From Brevibacillus_C sp046036945 (lineage in GTDB: Bacteria > Bacillota > Bacilli > Brevibacillales > Brevibacillaceae), in NCBI RefSeq assembly GCF_046036945.1, contig NZ_JBJQOQ010000020.1:1-64000 (forward strand): a DNA stretch of 64,000 bases. Direction: 5' to 3'. Shown piece after piece: positions 25,785 through 34,137 of the stretch. The first letter of the stretch is position 1. Every line of letters starts with the position of its first letter. The position numbers and the translations under genes were made by a program. The notes beneath the pieces were generated by a model. It did no database searches and was not told the DNA's origin. It was given only the letters and a program-made list of their open reading frames with translations.

Positions 25785-26773
25785 TTCACCAACTTCTTTC
25801 TGCCCAGGATGCGAATCACCAGGATAAAGAAAAACGACATGCCCAAAAGCAGCAGCGCCATCGACCACAGGGCATTGTGGTAAGGTGTTCCCGGTATCGT
25901 GTTACCCATGTTAAGCGTAATTCCACTGGTGAGCGTACTGATCGGTCCAAGCAGGCTGGCCGGTAAATTTGACGTGTTTCCAATCACCATCTGAACAGCC
26001 AAGGCTTCTCCAAAAGCACGCGCCATACCTAGTACCACGGCCGTCAGACACCCTGGCAGCGCGCTCTGCAAAACAATGTGCCAGATCGTTTGCCAACGGG
26101 TGGCCCCCAGCGCCAGTGACGCGCTCCGAACATCCTGCGGAACAGCCGCAATCGCATCTGTAGCGACACTTGTCACAGTAGGCAAGATCATCACGGCTAA
26201 AACAATGCCGCCTGCAAGCAGGCTAAATCCCAGCGTGTCAAACTGGGCGCGGAGCAGAGGAACCAGCAGGGTCAAACCGATGTAGCCGTAGACCACGGAC
26301 GGAATCCCCACAAGCAGTTCAATGACGGGCTTTAGCACTTTTTTGCCGAAAGACGGAGCGATTTCTGTCATGTAAATGGCAGTTCCGATACCGAGCGGAG
26401 CGGCGATGCAAGCTGCTAACGCCGTTACCGCGAACGATCCCATGAGAAATGGCAGGACGCCAAAGCTCGCTGGTTTCCCTTCCGGATCCCAAAGCCGGCC
26501 CAGCAAAAAGTCAGTGACACTGACCTTGTTGACAAAGAAAGTAGCTAACCCCTTTGAAGCAATGAAGTAGGTAATCGACAAAGTCATGACAATCAATAAA
26601 GCAGCGCAAATCCGCGTAATCAATTTGCCAGAGGCATTTTCGATCCGTTGTTTTCGATTGTGTGTCAAAAGTCTTTGCCGCATATCTGATTGGGAAGCCT
26701 CATGCTCCTGGCCTTTACGGTGGGACCGTTCCGATTTGGGCAGAACTGCTCCCTCTATCGTTGGATACTCCAT
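25781..26773 (-). CDS. pstC: phosphate ABC transporter permease PstC
   Basis: This is a permease of about 330 residues. An extended basic, hydrophilic N-terminal tail (about 50 residues) precedes six membrane helices. The cytoplasmic loop RSASLALGATRWQTIWH is the ATPase contact, mirroring PstA. The start is ATG 26773, following GGTAGGTTGG; a TTG at 26779 is in frame just before. A gap of about 145 bp separates it from pstS. Confidence 0.95.
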   Translation of the reverse strand: MEYPTIEGAVLPKSERSHRKGQEHEASQSDMRQRLLTHNRKQRIENASGKLITRICAALLIVMTLSITYFIASKGLATFFVNKVSVTDFLLGRLWDPEGKPASFGVLPFLMGSFAVTALAACIAAPLGIGTAIYMTEIAPSFGKKVLKPVIELLVGIPSVVYGYIGLTLLVPLLRAQFDTLGFSLLAGGIVLAVMILPTVTSVATDAIAAVPQDVRSASLALGATRWQTIWHIVLQSALPGCLTAVVLGMARAFGEALAVQMVIGNTSNLPASLLGPISTLTSGITLNMGNTIPGTPYHNALWSMALLLLGMSFFFILVIRILGRKKLVK

Positions 26774-26919
26774 CTCCAACCTACCTTTCCTCTTCGAAAA
26801 CTTGGCTGCGCCAGAACTTTGGCGGAGCTATAGATTCCTACTGTATAAAAAATCAAGTTACGGGAAGCAGAAGGGAGGGGTAGATATACCCCTCTCGGAC
26901 GACTGCTATTGCCGGTTTC

Positions 26920-27858
26920 TTATTTTTTCGTAACGTTGCCGCTGGCGTCACGTACGACCTTCATCTCTGTAGCGGGGATGAAACCCAGCTCGGTTACGAC
27001 GCCTTTCTGTACTTCATCGCTCACCATATACTCGAGAAACGCTTTGACATTGCCGGTCGGTTCCCCTTTGGTGTACATGTGTTCATACGCCCAGACAGGA
27101 TACTCATTCGTTACGATCGTCTCCTGCTTCGCTTCGACACCGTCGAGCTTCAGGGCTTTTACGGAATCATTGAGGTAAGATAGAGCCAGGTAACCGACAG
27201 CTCCCGGTGTTTCAGCAATAATTTTTTGAACGTTACCGGACGAGTCGTCTGTAATACCCTCGGCTTCGTCATGTCCATCAAGTGCAAATTTTACGAAGGT
27301 AGCTCGCGTACCGGAGCTCTTCGGGCGATTGACCAGCGTAATTTTTTGGTCAGCGCCGCCTACGTCCTTCCAGTTGGTGATCTTTCCTGTAAAGATATCG
27401 ATTAATTGCTGTTTGGTCAGATTGTCAACACCCACTCCCGGATTAGCCACAGCAGCCATGCCGACCACGCTGACAATGTGATCCTTCAGCTCTGCTGCCG
27501 GAACTCCTTCCTTCTCTTCGGCAAAAATGTCGGAGTTACCGATCGTTGCCGCTCCGGTGGCTACCTGGCTCAGACCAGTTCCGCTTCCTCCGCCTTGCAC
27601 CTGGATTTGGACGCCGGCATTCTTAGCCATGAAGTCTTTCGCACCTTGCTCTACTAACTTTTGAATGGCAGTAGATCCGACAGCAAGAATCGGTGTATTG
27701 TCTGTTGTTGTTGCCGGAGGTTGCTCAGAAGTCGCGGCAGGCGGAGTATTTTGATTGTTGTCGCTGCTCTGAGTTGTCGGCGAAGCGCTTTGGCCGCAGC
27801 CCGTCAATAGCAATCCCGCCGTCAATATTCCTGCAAAAATCGATACTAGCTTTTTCAA
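26920..27858 (-). CDS. pstS: phosphate-binding lipoprotein PstS
   Basis: This is a 312-residue extracellular phosphate-binding lipoprotein. The signal peptide ends in LLTGC, followed by a Ser/Thr/Gln/Asn/Pro linker. Binding-site strands are typical: GSTAIQKLVE, GGGSGTGLSQV with the phosphate-coordinating SGTG, and RPKSSGTRATF. It is the first gene of pstSCAB, directly behind a Pho box, and so should be induced by phosphate starvation through PhoPR. Confidence 0.97.
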   Translation of the reverse strand: MKKLVSIFAGILTAGLLLTGCGQSASPTTQSSDNNQNTPPAATSEQPPATTTDNTPILAVGSTAIQKLVEQGAKDFMAKNAGVQIQVQGGGSGTGLSQVATGAATIGNSDIFAEEKEGVPAAELKDHIVSVVGMAAVANPGVGVDNLTKQQLIDIFTGKITNWKDVGGADQKITLVNRPKSSGTRATFVKFALDGHDEAEGITDDSSGNVQKIIAETPGAVGYLALSYLNDSVKALKLDGVEAKQETIVTNEYPVWAYEHMYTKGEPTGNVKAFLEYMVSDEVQKGVVTELGFIPATEMKVVRDASGNVTKK

Positions 27859-27905
27859 GGAAATAGCCCCCTGTTCGCAAAATGTTGTTTCTCTTTACGG
27901 TTATC

Positions 27906-27960
27906 ATCATACTGCAGGGGCATGAAGCAGGGATTAAGCTATTATTAAGCGATTGTTAAG
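27906..27960 (-). promoter_or_regulatory. Pho box and promoter of pstSCAB
   Basis: On the minus strand three 11-bp direct repeats follow one another: CTTAACAATCG (27950-27960), CTTAATAATAG (27939-27949) and CTTAATCC (27931-27938). They match PhoP binding repeats (TTAACA-like, 11-bp period). A -10 like TATGAT (27906-27911) lies 19 bp downstream, so the last repeat occupies the -35 position, as in PhoP-activated promoters. Confidence 0.85.
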
Positions 27961-28056
27961 ATTTCGGACAGTACAATAGTCCAATCACCCATGTCAGAAT
28001 TCCCGGTCAGTGTATATGCTGACAGTGATTACATCCTAGCAAAAGGGGAGATTTGC

Positions 28057-28398
28057 ATGGCCAAAGGACACAAACACGAGGTTGAGTTTGTCAGTTGGTA
28101 TCATCGGAACCCTGTTCACATCCACGATTACGCCGCCCGGACGAGCGTAAATTTCGGGCATCGGCACTGGATGGGCGGTAACACTACCCCTGCCGACGGG
28201 GGAATGGATCACGTTCATTTTTACGAGGGTACCACTTCCTATGACAGCGGGCACGTTCACCACTTTCGCGGCTGCACCGGCCCAGCCATACCTCTGCCGG
28301 ACGGCTCGCACTACCACGATTTTGGTGGGGAGACATCGTACGACAAAGGCCACTCGCACTGCTACCAAGGACGAACAAGTCCGGCTATCGAATGTTAA
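28057..28398 (+). CDS. YmaF-family His-rich protein
   Basis: This is a 113-residue protein of the YmaF family. It carries many His in repeated short units: KGHKHE, HIHDY, FGHRHW, MDHVHFYEG, GHVHHFRG, HYHDFGG and GHSHCYQG. The unit H-x-H followed by a Tyr/Phe and Gly recurs about every 15-20 residues, suggesting a metal-binding or structural repeat. The function is not established. The start is ATG 28057 after GGGGAG. There is no signal peptide. It has its own terminator and precedes chrA. Confidence 0.85.
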   Translation: MAKGHKHEVEFVSWYHRNPVHIHDYAARTSVNFGHRHWMGGNTTPADGGMDHVHFYEGTTSYDSGHVHHFRGCTGPAIPLPDGSHYHDFGGETSYDKGHSHCYQGRTSPAIEC

Positions 28399-28413
28399 AT
28401 GAATAGGAAATGA

Positions 28414-28441
28414 AACGATCCGTGACAGGATCGTTTTTCTC
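28414..28441 (+). terminator. Rho-independent terminator of the YmaF gene
   Basis: AACGATCC (28414-28421) pairs with GGATCGTT (28428-28435) and is followed by a T-rich tail. Confidence 0.85.
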
Positions 28442-28492
28442 TTTTATAGAAGTTATAGGGGAATCGGTCTGTACAAAAAGGGGAGTTGCCGC

Positions 28493-29698
28493 ATGGCAAG
28501 AAGTGATCAGCCTGCTCCGTCCAAAGCAAGGAGCAGGCGGTATGGGGTACTGGAGGTGCTGCGAGTATCGTTTAAGCTGGGACTTACTTCGTTCGGCGGA
28601 CCCGCAGCCCATCTTGGCTATTTTTATGAAGAGTACGTCCGTAAAAGAAAATGGATAGATGACAGGAGTTACGCAGACCTCGTCGCCCTGTGCCAGTTTC
28701 TGCCGGGGCCGGCAAGCAGCCAGGCGGGCATCGGGATCGGGGTCATCCGGGCCGGAGTGCTTGGCGGAATTGCAGCATGGCTGGGCTTCACTCTTCCTTC
28801 CTTGATTGCCTTAACCTTGTTTGCCCTGTTGATCAATGGGTTTGACATCAGCAGCGCAGGCTGGATTCACGGACTAAAGCTTGTCGCCGTAGCAATTGTC
28901 GCTCAAGCCGTGTGGGGAATGGGACAAAAACTGGCGGCTGACCGGACGCGTGCCAGCATCGCCGTCGTCACGGCGGCCATTACGTTGATCTGGCAATCGG
29001 TGGTGAGCCAGGTCTTACTCATTGCTGCGGCAGGAGTGCTCGGTTTTTGGCTGTATAGAAGTGCCGCCGACGAGCACGCTCCATCGCTGCATGTAGCCGT
29101 CAGCCGCAAAACGGCAGCGGGTTGTCTGGCGCTGTTTTTTGCCTTGTTGATCGGTTTGCCTCTATTGCGTCAGGTCACACAGTTGGAGTGGGTTGCTGTA
29201 TTAGACAGTTTTTACCGTGCAGGTTCACTGGTGTTCGGAGGCGGCCATGTGGTGCTGCCGCTGCTTGAGAGGGAGGTCGTTCCGGCCGGTTGGGTGGACA
29301 AACAGGATTTTTTGGCCGGTTACGGCGCCGCTCAGGCCGTCCCTGGGCCTCTGTTTACTTTCGCCGGGTATGTAGGAGCCGTTTGGGGCGGGGTCTTTGG
29401 CGCTGCGCTGGCCACAGCAGCCATCTTTTTGCCGGCGTTTTTGCTCGTTCTCGGGGCGCTTCCCTTCTGGAACACCTTGCGCAGCAGTCCGAAAGCGCAG
29501 GGGGCGATGACAGGAATCAACGCAGCCGTCGTCGGCATCCTGCTGGCCGCTTTGTATCAACCGCTTTGGACCACTTCCATACTCGCGCCGTCCGACTTTG
29601 CTTTTTCATCTGTTCTGTTTGTATTGCTGGTGTTCTGGAAGACGCCCCCGTGGGTTGTCGTAGCAGCGGGTGCCTTAGGCGGCGGACTGTTGTGGTAA
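28493..29698 (+). CDS. chrA: chromate transporter ChrA (long-chain type)
   Basis: This is a 401-residue membrane protein of the CHR family with two homologous halves, each with several helices. The first half has the signature FGGPAAHLGYF and a later QFLPGPASSQ; the second half has FGGGHVVLPLLE and QAVPGPLFTFAGYVG. Characterised members export chromate by proton exchange, but many Bacillota members are untested. GGGGAG precedes the ATG. It is convergent with the YheC/D gene. Confidence 0.93.
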   Translation: MARSDQPAPSKARSRRYGVLEVLRVSFKLGLTSFGGPAAHLGYFYEEYVRKRKWIDDRSYADLVALCQFLPGPASSQAGIGIGVIRAGVLGGIAAWLGFTLPSLIALTLFALLINGFDISSAGWIHGLKLVAVAIVAQAVWGMGQKLAADRTRASIAVVTAAITLIWQSVVSQVLLIAAAGVLGFWLYRSAADEHAPSLHVAVSRKTAAGCLALFFALLIGLPLLRQVTQLEWVAVLDSFYRAGSLVFGGGHVVLPLLEREVVPAGWVDKQDFLAGYGAAQAVPGPLFTFAGYVGAVWGGVFGAALATAAIFLPAFLLVLGALPFWNTLRSSPKAQGAMTGINAAVVGILLAALYQPLWTTSILAPSDFAFSSVLFVLLVFWKTPPWVVVAAGALGGGLLW

Positions 29699-29720
29699 TC
29701 CCGCGTGCTGACAAAAGTGT

Positions 29721-29743
29721 GGGGTGCGACGGTCTCGCACCCC
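29721..29743. terminator. hairpin between convergent chrA and yheC/D genes
   Basis: A perfect 9-bp stem (29721-29729 with 29735-29743) has a 5-base loop and touches the stop codon of the minus-strand gene. T runs are weak on both sides, so termination strength is uncertain. Confidence 0.5.
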
Positions 29744-30801
29744 TATCTGCCGGCTGGCAAGCCCTTGATCAAGCCGCTGGCAAATTGAATCGGAAGCCGG
29801 ATCCTGTCTTCTGCCGTTTTCAACTGATAGATATCCCTGCCCTGCGTCTTTCCCGGCTTGATATTTACCTCGATGATCCAAATGTGCCCGTCCCTGTCTA
29901 CTCCCAGGTCCAAACCGAGCTCCACCAGTCTTTTACACTTTACTTCCTCCAATCCCGTACAGACCCGGCTGGAAATCTCCCGCAGCTTTTGTTCAATCTC
30001 CCCGGCCCGCTCAGGACCATAGTTTTTTTCCAGATAGGGAAACACCTGATGAGCGCTTCCCCCGCCAGAGAGATTAGATGTAAATTTTCCGGCCCCGCCT
30101 TCTCGTACGCAGAAACCCATAAGCTGCCACTCTCCCTGCCGGCCTTTCTGCATCAACGAGCGAATATCGTAGACACGCCCTTCCTGGCTGCGAATGTCCA
30201 GCCACTGTTGAACGATGTACTTTCCATTGCGGCATATGGCATGGAGCGCCTTACCGATCGCTCGTCGGGTGCAGCGGCGCATCGGCTCCCCGCCCCCCTC
30301 CAATAGGTATCCGTCTCCCCCGCTGCTCAGCCGATAGATTCCCTCTCCGCCTAGCCCGTTGAGCGGCTTCAGCATGACTGTTTCGTGCTTTTTGAGCATG
30401 TTGACCACATCCGTTTTTTCCCGATATCGCACAGTCTCAGGCAAATGGGGCTGCAACACGGGAATGTTGAGCAGCGCCTTGTGAATGCTCCACTTGCTGC
30501 CCAGCCCATATCCAATAAATGGCATCTTTTCTTGACGCTTTAAAGCTTTTACTTTTTGAATCGTTTCCGGCTTGCGATAGTATCCCACGTCATGGGAAAT
30601 GAGAGGAAACGGCACATCTTTCCTCTTCCAGCGGCCCTTGTCGCGGATCCAGCCTGCTATCGTTTCCTTCTGCAGATCCGCGTCATGCGGCGTAAAGACA
30701 ATAATCCCACCAAACCCCTCCTGCGCTGCTACGTGAAAGAAGGGTTCAAACCGCTCCGGCTTCGTTACGCGATGCGTCATAATCCCAAGCATGTTCCCCA
30801 T
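29743..30801 (-). CDS. YheC/YheD-family ATP-grasp protein (spore-coat associated)
   Basis: This protein of about 352 residues has an ATP-grasp fold. It has the YheC/D features LGIMTHR near the start, a KPLNGLGGEGIYRL glycine-rich loop (about residues 145-160), and the acidic metal end IIEVNIKPG (about 320). Homologs are linked to the endospore coat; the reaction is unknown, though ATP-grasp enzymes usually ligate carboxylates to amines or thiols. The ATG at 30801 is preferred over GTG 30810 by spacing from a weak GCGGGTG site. It stands alone. Confidence 0.9.
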   Translation of the reverse strand: MGNMLGIMTHRVTKPERFEPFFHVAAQEGFGGIIVFTPHDADLQKETIAGWIRDKGRWKRKDVPFPLISHDVGYYRKPETIQKVKALKRQEKMPFIGYGLGSKWSIHKALLNIPVLQPHLPETVRYREKTDVVNMLKKHETVMLKPLNGLGGEGIYRLSSGGDGYLLEGGGEPMRRCTRRAIGKALHAICRNGKYIVQQWLDIRSQEGRVYDIRSLMQKGRQGEWQLMGFCVREGGAGKFTSNLSGGGSAHQVFPYLEKNYGPERAGEIEQKLREISSRVCTGLEEVKCKRLVELGLDLGVDRDGHIWIIEVNIKPGKTQGRDIYQLKTAEDRIRLPIQFASGLIKGLPAGR

Positions 30802-30937
30802 CTTGATCACCCGCTCTAAAAAATGGTGGCTATCCTCAAACTATTCGCCGCCATGGAAAGCGTAGCCAACCAACAGGAGATATCCGCAGATATCCATAGA
30901 TCCCGCCTACAAAGACCCGCCAATTCATTGGAACACA

Positions 30938-30973
30938 CAAAAAAACAGCTTGAGGCATTTGCCCCTCGCTGTT
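30938..30973 (-). terminator. Rho-independent terminator of the rhodanese gene
   Basis: AACAGC (30944-30949) pairs with GCTGTT (30968-30973), with an inner GAGG/CCTC pair. A T run follows on the minus strand. Confidence 0.7.
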
Positions 30974-30980
30974 TTTCCCC

Positions 30981-31334
30981 TTATGAGATCACTTCACCCG
31001 GCCACGCCAGCATGCCGCCAGCCATGTTTTCTACCTTGTAGCCGTAATACTGTGCGAATTCCGTCGCCCGCCAGCTGCGTGCGCCGCTGCGGCAGACCAT
31101 CACGATCGGCGTCTCCTTATCAAGCGCCGGCAGTTTTTCGGGAAGGGTCCCGAGCGGTATGTGAATCGCTTGGGGAATGTGTCCATCGTCCCATTCATGC
31201 TGCTCGCGAACGTCGATGACCTGAATTTTTTCCCCTTGCTCCAGCCGCTTGATCAATTCCTCAGGGAGAATCTCTTTAACCTCGGTTTCCACCGTTTTCG
31301 CCCTCCTGTACGCTGCGTAGCTGTTTCCATGCAT
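30981..31334 (-). CDS. single-domain rhodanese-like protein
   Basis: This is a 117-residue cytoplasmic rhodanese. The domain (about residues 25-115) has VIDVREQHEW, the substrate loop HIPQAIHIPLG, and the active-site loop VCRSGARS with the persulfide-forming Cys. Such proteins carry sulfur as persulfide. The final WPGEV is typical. The gene is alone, downstream of cydAB on the same strand after 40 bp, with its own terminator. Confidence 0.92.
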   Translation of the reverse strand: MHGNSYAAYRRAKTVETEVKEILPEELIKRLEQGEKIQVIDVREQHEWDDGHIPQAIHIPLGTLPEKLPALDKETPIVMVCRSGARSWRATEFAQYYGYKVENMAGGMLAWPGEVIS

Positions 31335-31374
31335 TTATCTTAACATAAACCTTCAGCCGCGCGCCAATGGGCCT

Positions 31375-32382
31375 TTACTTTCCTTGCACGTACTTGGAGT
31401 CAAACAGGAACAGGCGCATTAGCAGAATCAAGGACGGAACCAGCAGACACAAACCGGCGACAAACCCGATCACCAGCGCCAATCCCATCTGCGGACTGGT
31501 GACGCTGTCCGAGATCGTAATGTACGGGTACAACAGGTAAGGCAGATGGGAAGCGCCGTAGCCGAAGAAGGCGAAGGCGAACTGCAGCATGACAAACACA
31601 AACGCCCACCCGTAATACCGCTTTTTCAAAAGCAGCGCCAGCGCAATCAGAAAGCAGCCGAGCGACAGCAAAAACATCCAGCTCATGTCCAGCATGTTGT
31701 CAAAGTGCTCCGGGTTATGCGTTCTGATCGAGAAAAAGACGAGAAAGCTGGCAAAAATGGTCGGCAGGCTCCAACCGATCGCAAACGACCTGAGCAGCTT
31801 CGCCGCGGCGGCATCCCTGGCTTTATCGGCGTAGCAGGTCAGGAAGCTGGCGCTGATAAACAACACGCTGACCAGCGCCAGAATCACGACCGCCCAGGAA
31901 TAAGGACTGGCCAGCAGTTTATCCATCAGCAGGGTGATGCGCTCCCCCTCGACCGAAATAAACCCGCCTTCAGAGATCGTCAATATCGTTGCCAGCGAGG
32001 CGGGAATCAACAGCCCTGTCACGCCGTAGACAAACTGGTACACCGTGTTCTCCCGCGCTCCATAGTGGGCAAAGGCGTAAAACGATCCGCGCAGCGAAAT
32101 CAGGACGAGCGCGATGCTCCCCGGCACCAGGAGTGCCGTACCGTAGTAGTAGGCGGTATCAGGAAAAAAACCGATCAAGCCGACCACGAAAAAGATCAAA
32201 AAGACATTGGTCACTTCCCATACGGGCGACAGATAGCGTTCGATCACCCCATTGATGAGGTGATCCTGCCGGCGCATTTTGCTGTAAAAGGAGAAGAAGC
32301 CGGCGCCAAAATCGATGGACGCGACGATGATATAGCCGTACAAAAAGGTCCACAGCACGGTAATTCCCAGCATTTCCAGCAT
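31375..32382 (-). CDS. cydB: cytochrome bd-type ubiquinol/menaquinol oxidase subunit II
   Basis: This is a 335-residue membrane protein with about nine helices, subunit II of a bd-type terminal oxidase. The opening TVLWTFLYGYIIVASIDFG and the later LLVPGSIALVLISLRG resemble the CydB/YthB branch. It supports the haem subunit encoded just upstream (16-bp gap). No cydCD genes are next to it. Confidence 0.94.
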   Translation of the reverse strand: MLEMLGITVLWTFLYGYIIVASIDFGAGFFSFYSKMRRQDHLINGVIERYLSPVWEVTNVFLIFFVVGLIGFFPDTAYYYGTALLVPGSIALVLISLRGSFYAFAHYGARENTVYQFVYGVTGLLIPASLATILTISEGGFISVEGERITLLMDKLLASPYSWAVVILALVSVLFISASFLTCYADKARDAAAAKLLRSFAIGWSLPTIFASFLVFFSIRTHNPEHFDNMLDMSWMFLLSLGCFLIALALLLKKRYYGWAFVFVMLQFAFAFFGYGASHLPYLLYPYITISDSVTSPQMGLALVIGFVAGLCLLVPSLILLMRLFLFDSKYVQGK

Positions 32383-32398
32383 GTTGCTTCTCCTCCTT

Positions 32399-33736
32399 TC
32401 AATTCCTCTCTTGTGCTCTGGCCAGGTCGTGTTCGACCGGGTTCTTTTTAAACATTCTCCGCAAGACTAATGTACAGACAATCCCTAAGAAGAGGTACAA
32501 GCAGCCGAACAGGACCAGCATCTCGCCGACGTTGTCCGCTGTCGTCGCGGCGTGCTGTGTCTTCATATAGCCGTACAGGATCCACGGCTGCCGGCCGATT
32601 TCGGAAAAGATCCAGCCGAGCTCAATCGCCAGAAAAGAGAGCGGTGCCCCAAGCAGAATCGCCCACAGCATCGGCCGCGAAACGGCGCTTGGCTTCTTTC
32701 TCCAGCGCAGAAAGATGTACAGCAGAGGGACGATGACCAGGTAACCGCCAATCGCCACCATTCCATCAAACAGGTAGTGAATAAACAGCGGGGGTCTCAA
32801 CTCCTCGGGAATTTCATTCAGCCCCTTCACTTCCCCTGTCGGATTCCCTGTTGCCAGAATGCTCAGCGCATAGGGAAGCTTGATCGCATACTTCACTTCA
32901 TTCGTCTCTTTATCCAGCATACCGCCAAAGATCAGCTCAGCATTCGGCTTGGTTTCAAAATGCCATTCGGCTGCCGCCAGTTTTTCCGGCTGGTGTTTGG
33001 CCAGGTACTTCCCGGCGATATCACCCCAGACCGCTGTTCCGACAGAGAAGATCAAGGCCAGCACCACCGTAAAATGAAGCGATTTGCGGTAGTACTCGTG
33101 ATCTCTCCCCCTTTTGAGCAACGAATAGGCGGCAATGGCTGCCAAGGCAAAGGCGGACGCGGCGTAGGCGGACAGAATCATGTGCCCCGCTTTCGAAGGC
33201 GTCGCCGGGTTAAACATCGCGACGAGCGGCTGGATGTCGACGATCTTCCCGTCGGCCAGCGTAAAGCCTTGCGGTGCATTCATAAAGGCGTTTACCGTCA
33301 TGATGAAAAAGGCGGACGCCGTAGAACCGATGATCACCGGGATAGAGAAGAGCCAGTGTACGTACGGGTTCTTAAACCGATCCCAGGTGTAGAGATAAAT
33401 CCCTAAAAAAATCGCTTCAAAAAAGAAGGCAAATGTCTCTAAAAACAACGGCAGGGAAATCGCCTCGCCTGCTATCTTCATAAAGCTTGGCCACAACAAG
33501 CTGAGCTGCAGCCCGATGCAGGTACCTGTCACGACTCCGACCGCCACGGTGACGGTAAAGCCTCTCAGCCAACGCTTGGCCATGACCAGGTAAAGCGGAT
33601 TTTTCTTGCGGATGCCAATCCATTCCGCAATCGAGATGGCGACGGGAATGCCCACCCCTAAAGCAGCAAAGATGATGTGAAAGCCCAGTGTTAACGACGT
33701 CAGGATACGGGCGAGCATGGTATTATCCAGTTCCAT
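32399..33736 (-). CDS. cydA: cytochrome bd-type quinol oxidase subunit I
   Basis: This is the 445-residue haem-bearing subunit of the oxidase that reduces oxygen to water with menaquinol or ubiquinol. Conserved parts are GFHIIFA (first haem ligand His), the acidic LFLETFAFFFEAIFLG helix, the GRQPW motif with a short Q loop (cyanide-insensitive branch) and the Met ligand region. The start is ATG 33736 with GAGAGAC/GGAAGG upstream; the longer reading frame to 33859 is not supported. It is the first gene of cydAB. Confidence 0.95.
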   Translation of the reverse strand: MELDNTMLARILTSLTLGFHIIFAALGVGIPVAISIAEWIGIRKKNPLYLVMAKRWLRGFTVTVAVGVVTGTCIGLQLSLLWPSFMKIAGEAISLPLFLETFAFFFEAIFLGIYLYTWDRFKNPYVHWLFSIPVIIGSTASAFFIMTVNAFMNAPQGFTLADGKIVDIQPLVAMFNPATPSKAGHMILSAYAASAFALAAIAAYSLLKRGRDHEYYRKSLHFTVVLALIFSVGTAVWGDIAGKYLAKHQPEKLAAAEWHFETKPNAELIFGGMLDKETNEVKYAIKLPYALSILATGNPTGEVKGLNEIPEELRPPLFIHYLFDGMVAIGGYLVIVPLLYIFLRWRKKPSAVSRPMLWAILLGAPLSFLAIELGWIFSEIGRQPWILYGYMKTQHAATTADNVGEMLVLFGCLYLFLGIVCTLVLRRMFKKNPVEHDLARAQERN

Positions 33737-33890
33737 ATCTGTCTCTCCCTTCCGCAGGCAGATCATTGTTGCCCTTACTATTACTTTACGCCAAAATGTG
33801 GCAGCGAATGGAAGAGGTTGTGAACAACGGACGGCGAATTCATTACAGATTTGCAACACCGTTCGTCTGCGAAAAAGTTTTCGAAACTGG

Positions 33891-33920
33891 TTGACAATTA
33901 TCTCTTCTATCTTTTACAAT
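33891..33920 (+). promoter_or_regulatory. sigma-A promoter of metY
   Basis: A consensus TTGACA (33891-33896) and TACAAT (33915-33920) are 18 bp apart, about 21 bases before the SAM-I riboswitch. Confidence 0.88.
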
Positions 33921-33940
33921 ACGAGAAACAACTACATATC

Positions 33941-34046
33941 CTCATCAAGAGAGGTGGAGGGACTGGCCCGATGAAACCCGGCAACCGGCACAGATAATGT
34001 GCAAGGTGCTAATTCCTGCAGAATCTGCTGATTCTGAGAGATGAAA
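33941..34046 (+). promoter_or_regulatory. SAM-I (S-box) riboswitch upstream of metY
   Basis: The leader has TCATCAAGAGAGG, GGAGGGACTGGCCCGATGAA-like core, ACCCGGCAACC, a variable arm, then CTGAGAGATGAAA. P1 closes between TCATC (33942-33946) and GATGA (34040-34044). This is a canonical S-box, so the methionine gene downstream is expressed when SAM is low. Confidence 0.97.
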
Positions 34047-34069
34047 CCGGTGACACAATTGTGTAACGA

Positions 34070-34097
34070 GCCTTCTTCCCCTCAGAAGAAGGCTTTT
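34070..34097 (+). terminator. SAM-controlled terminator before metY
   Basis: GCCTTCTT (34070-34077) pairs with AAGAAGGC (34086-34093) and is followed by TTTT and a pyrimidine-rich tail. It is the expression platform of the riboswitch. Confidence 0.92.
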
Positions 34098-34137
34098 CTT
34101 CTTCCTTTAAAAATAGTGAAAACAGGAGAGATGCAAA

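Noticed and set aside
31546..32451. 301-residue plus-strand frame opposite cydB
   Set aside because: It is rich in Gln, Arg, Lys and His with no start signals, and lies opposite a clear membrane protein gene.
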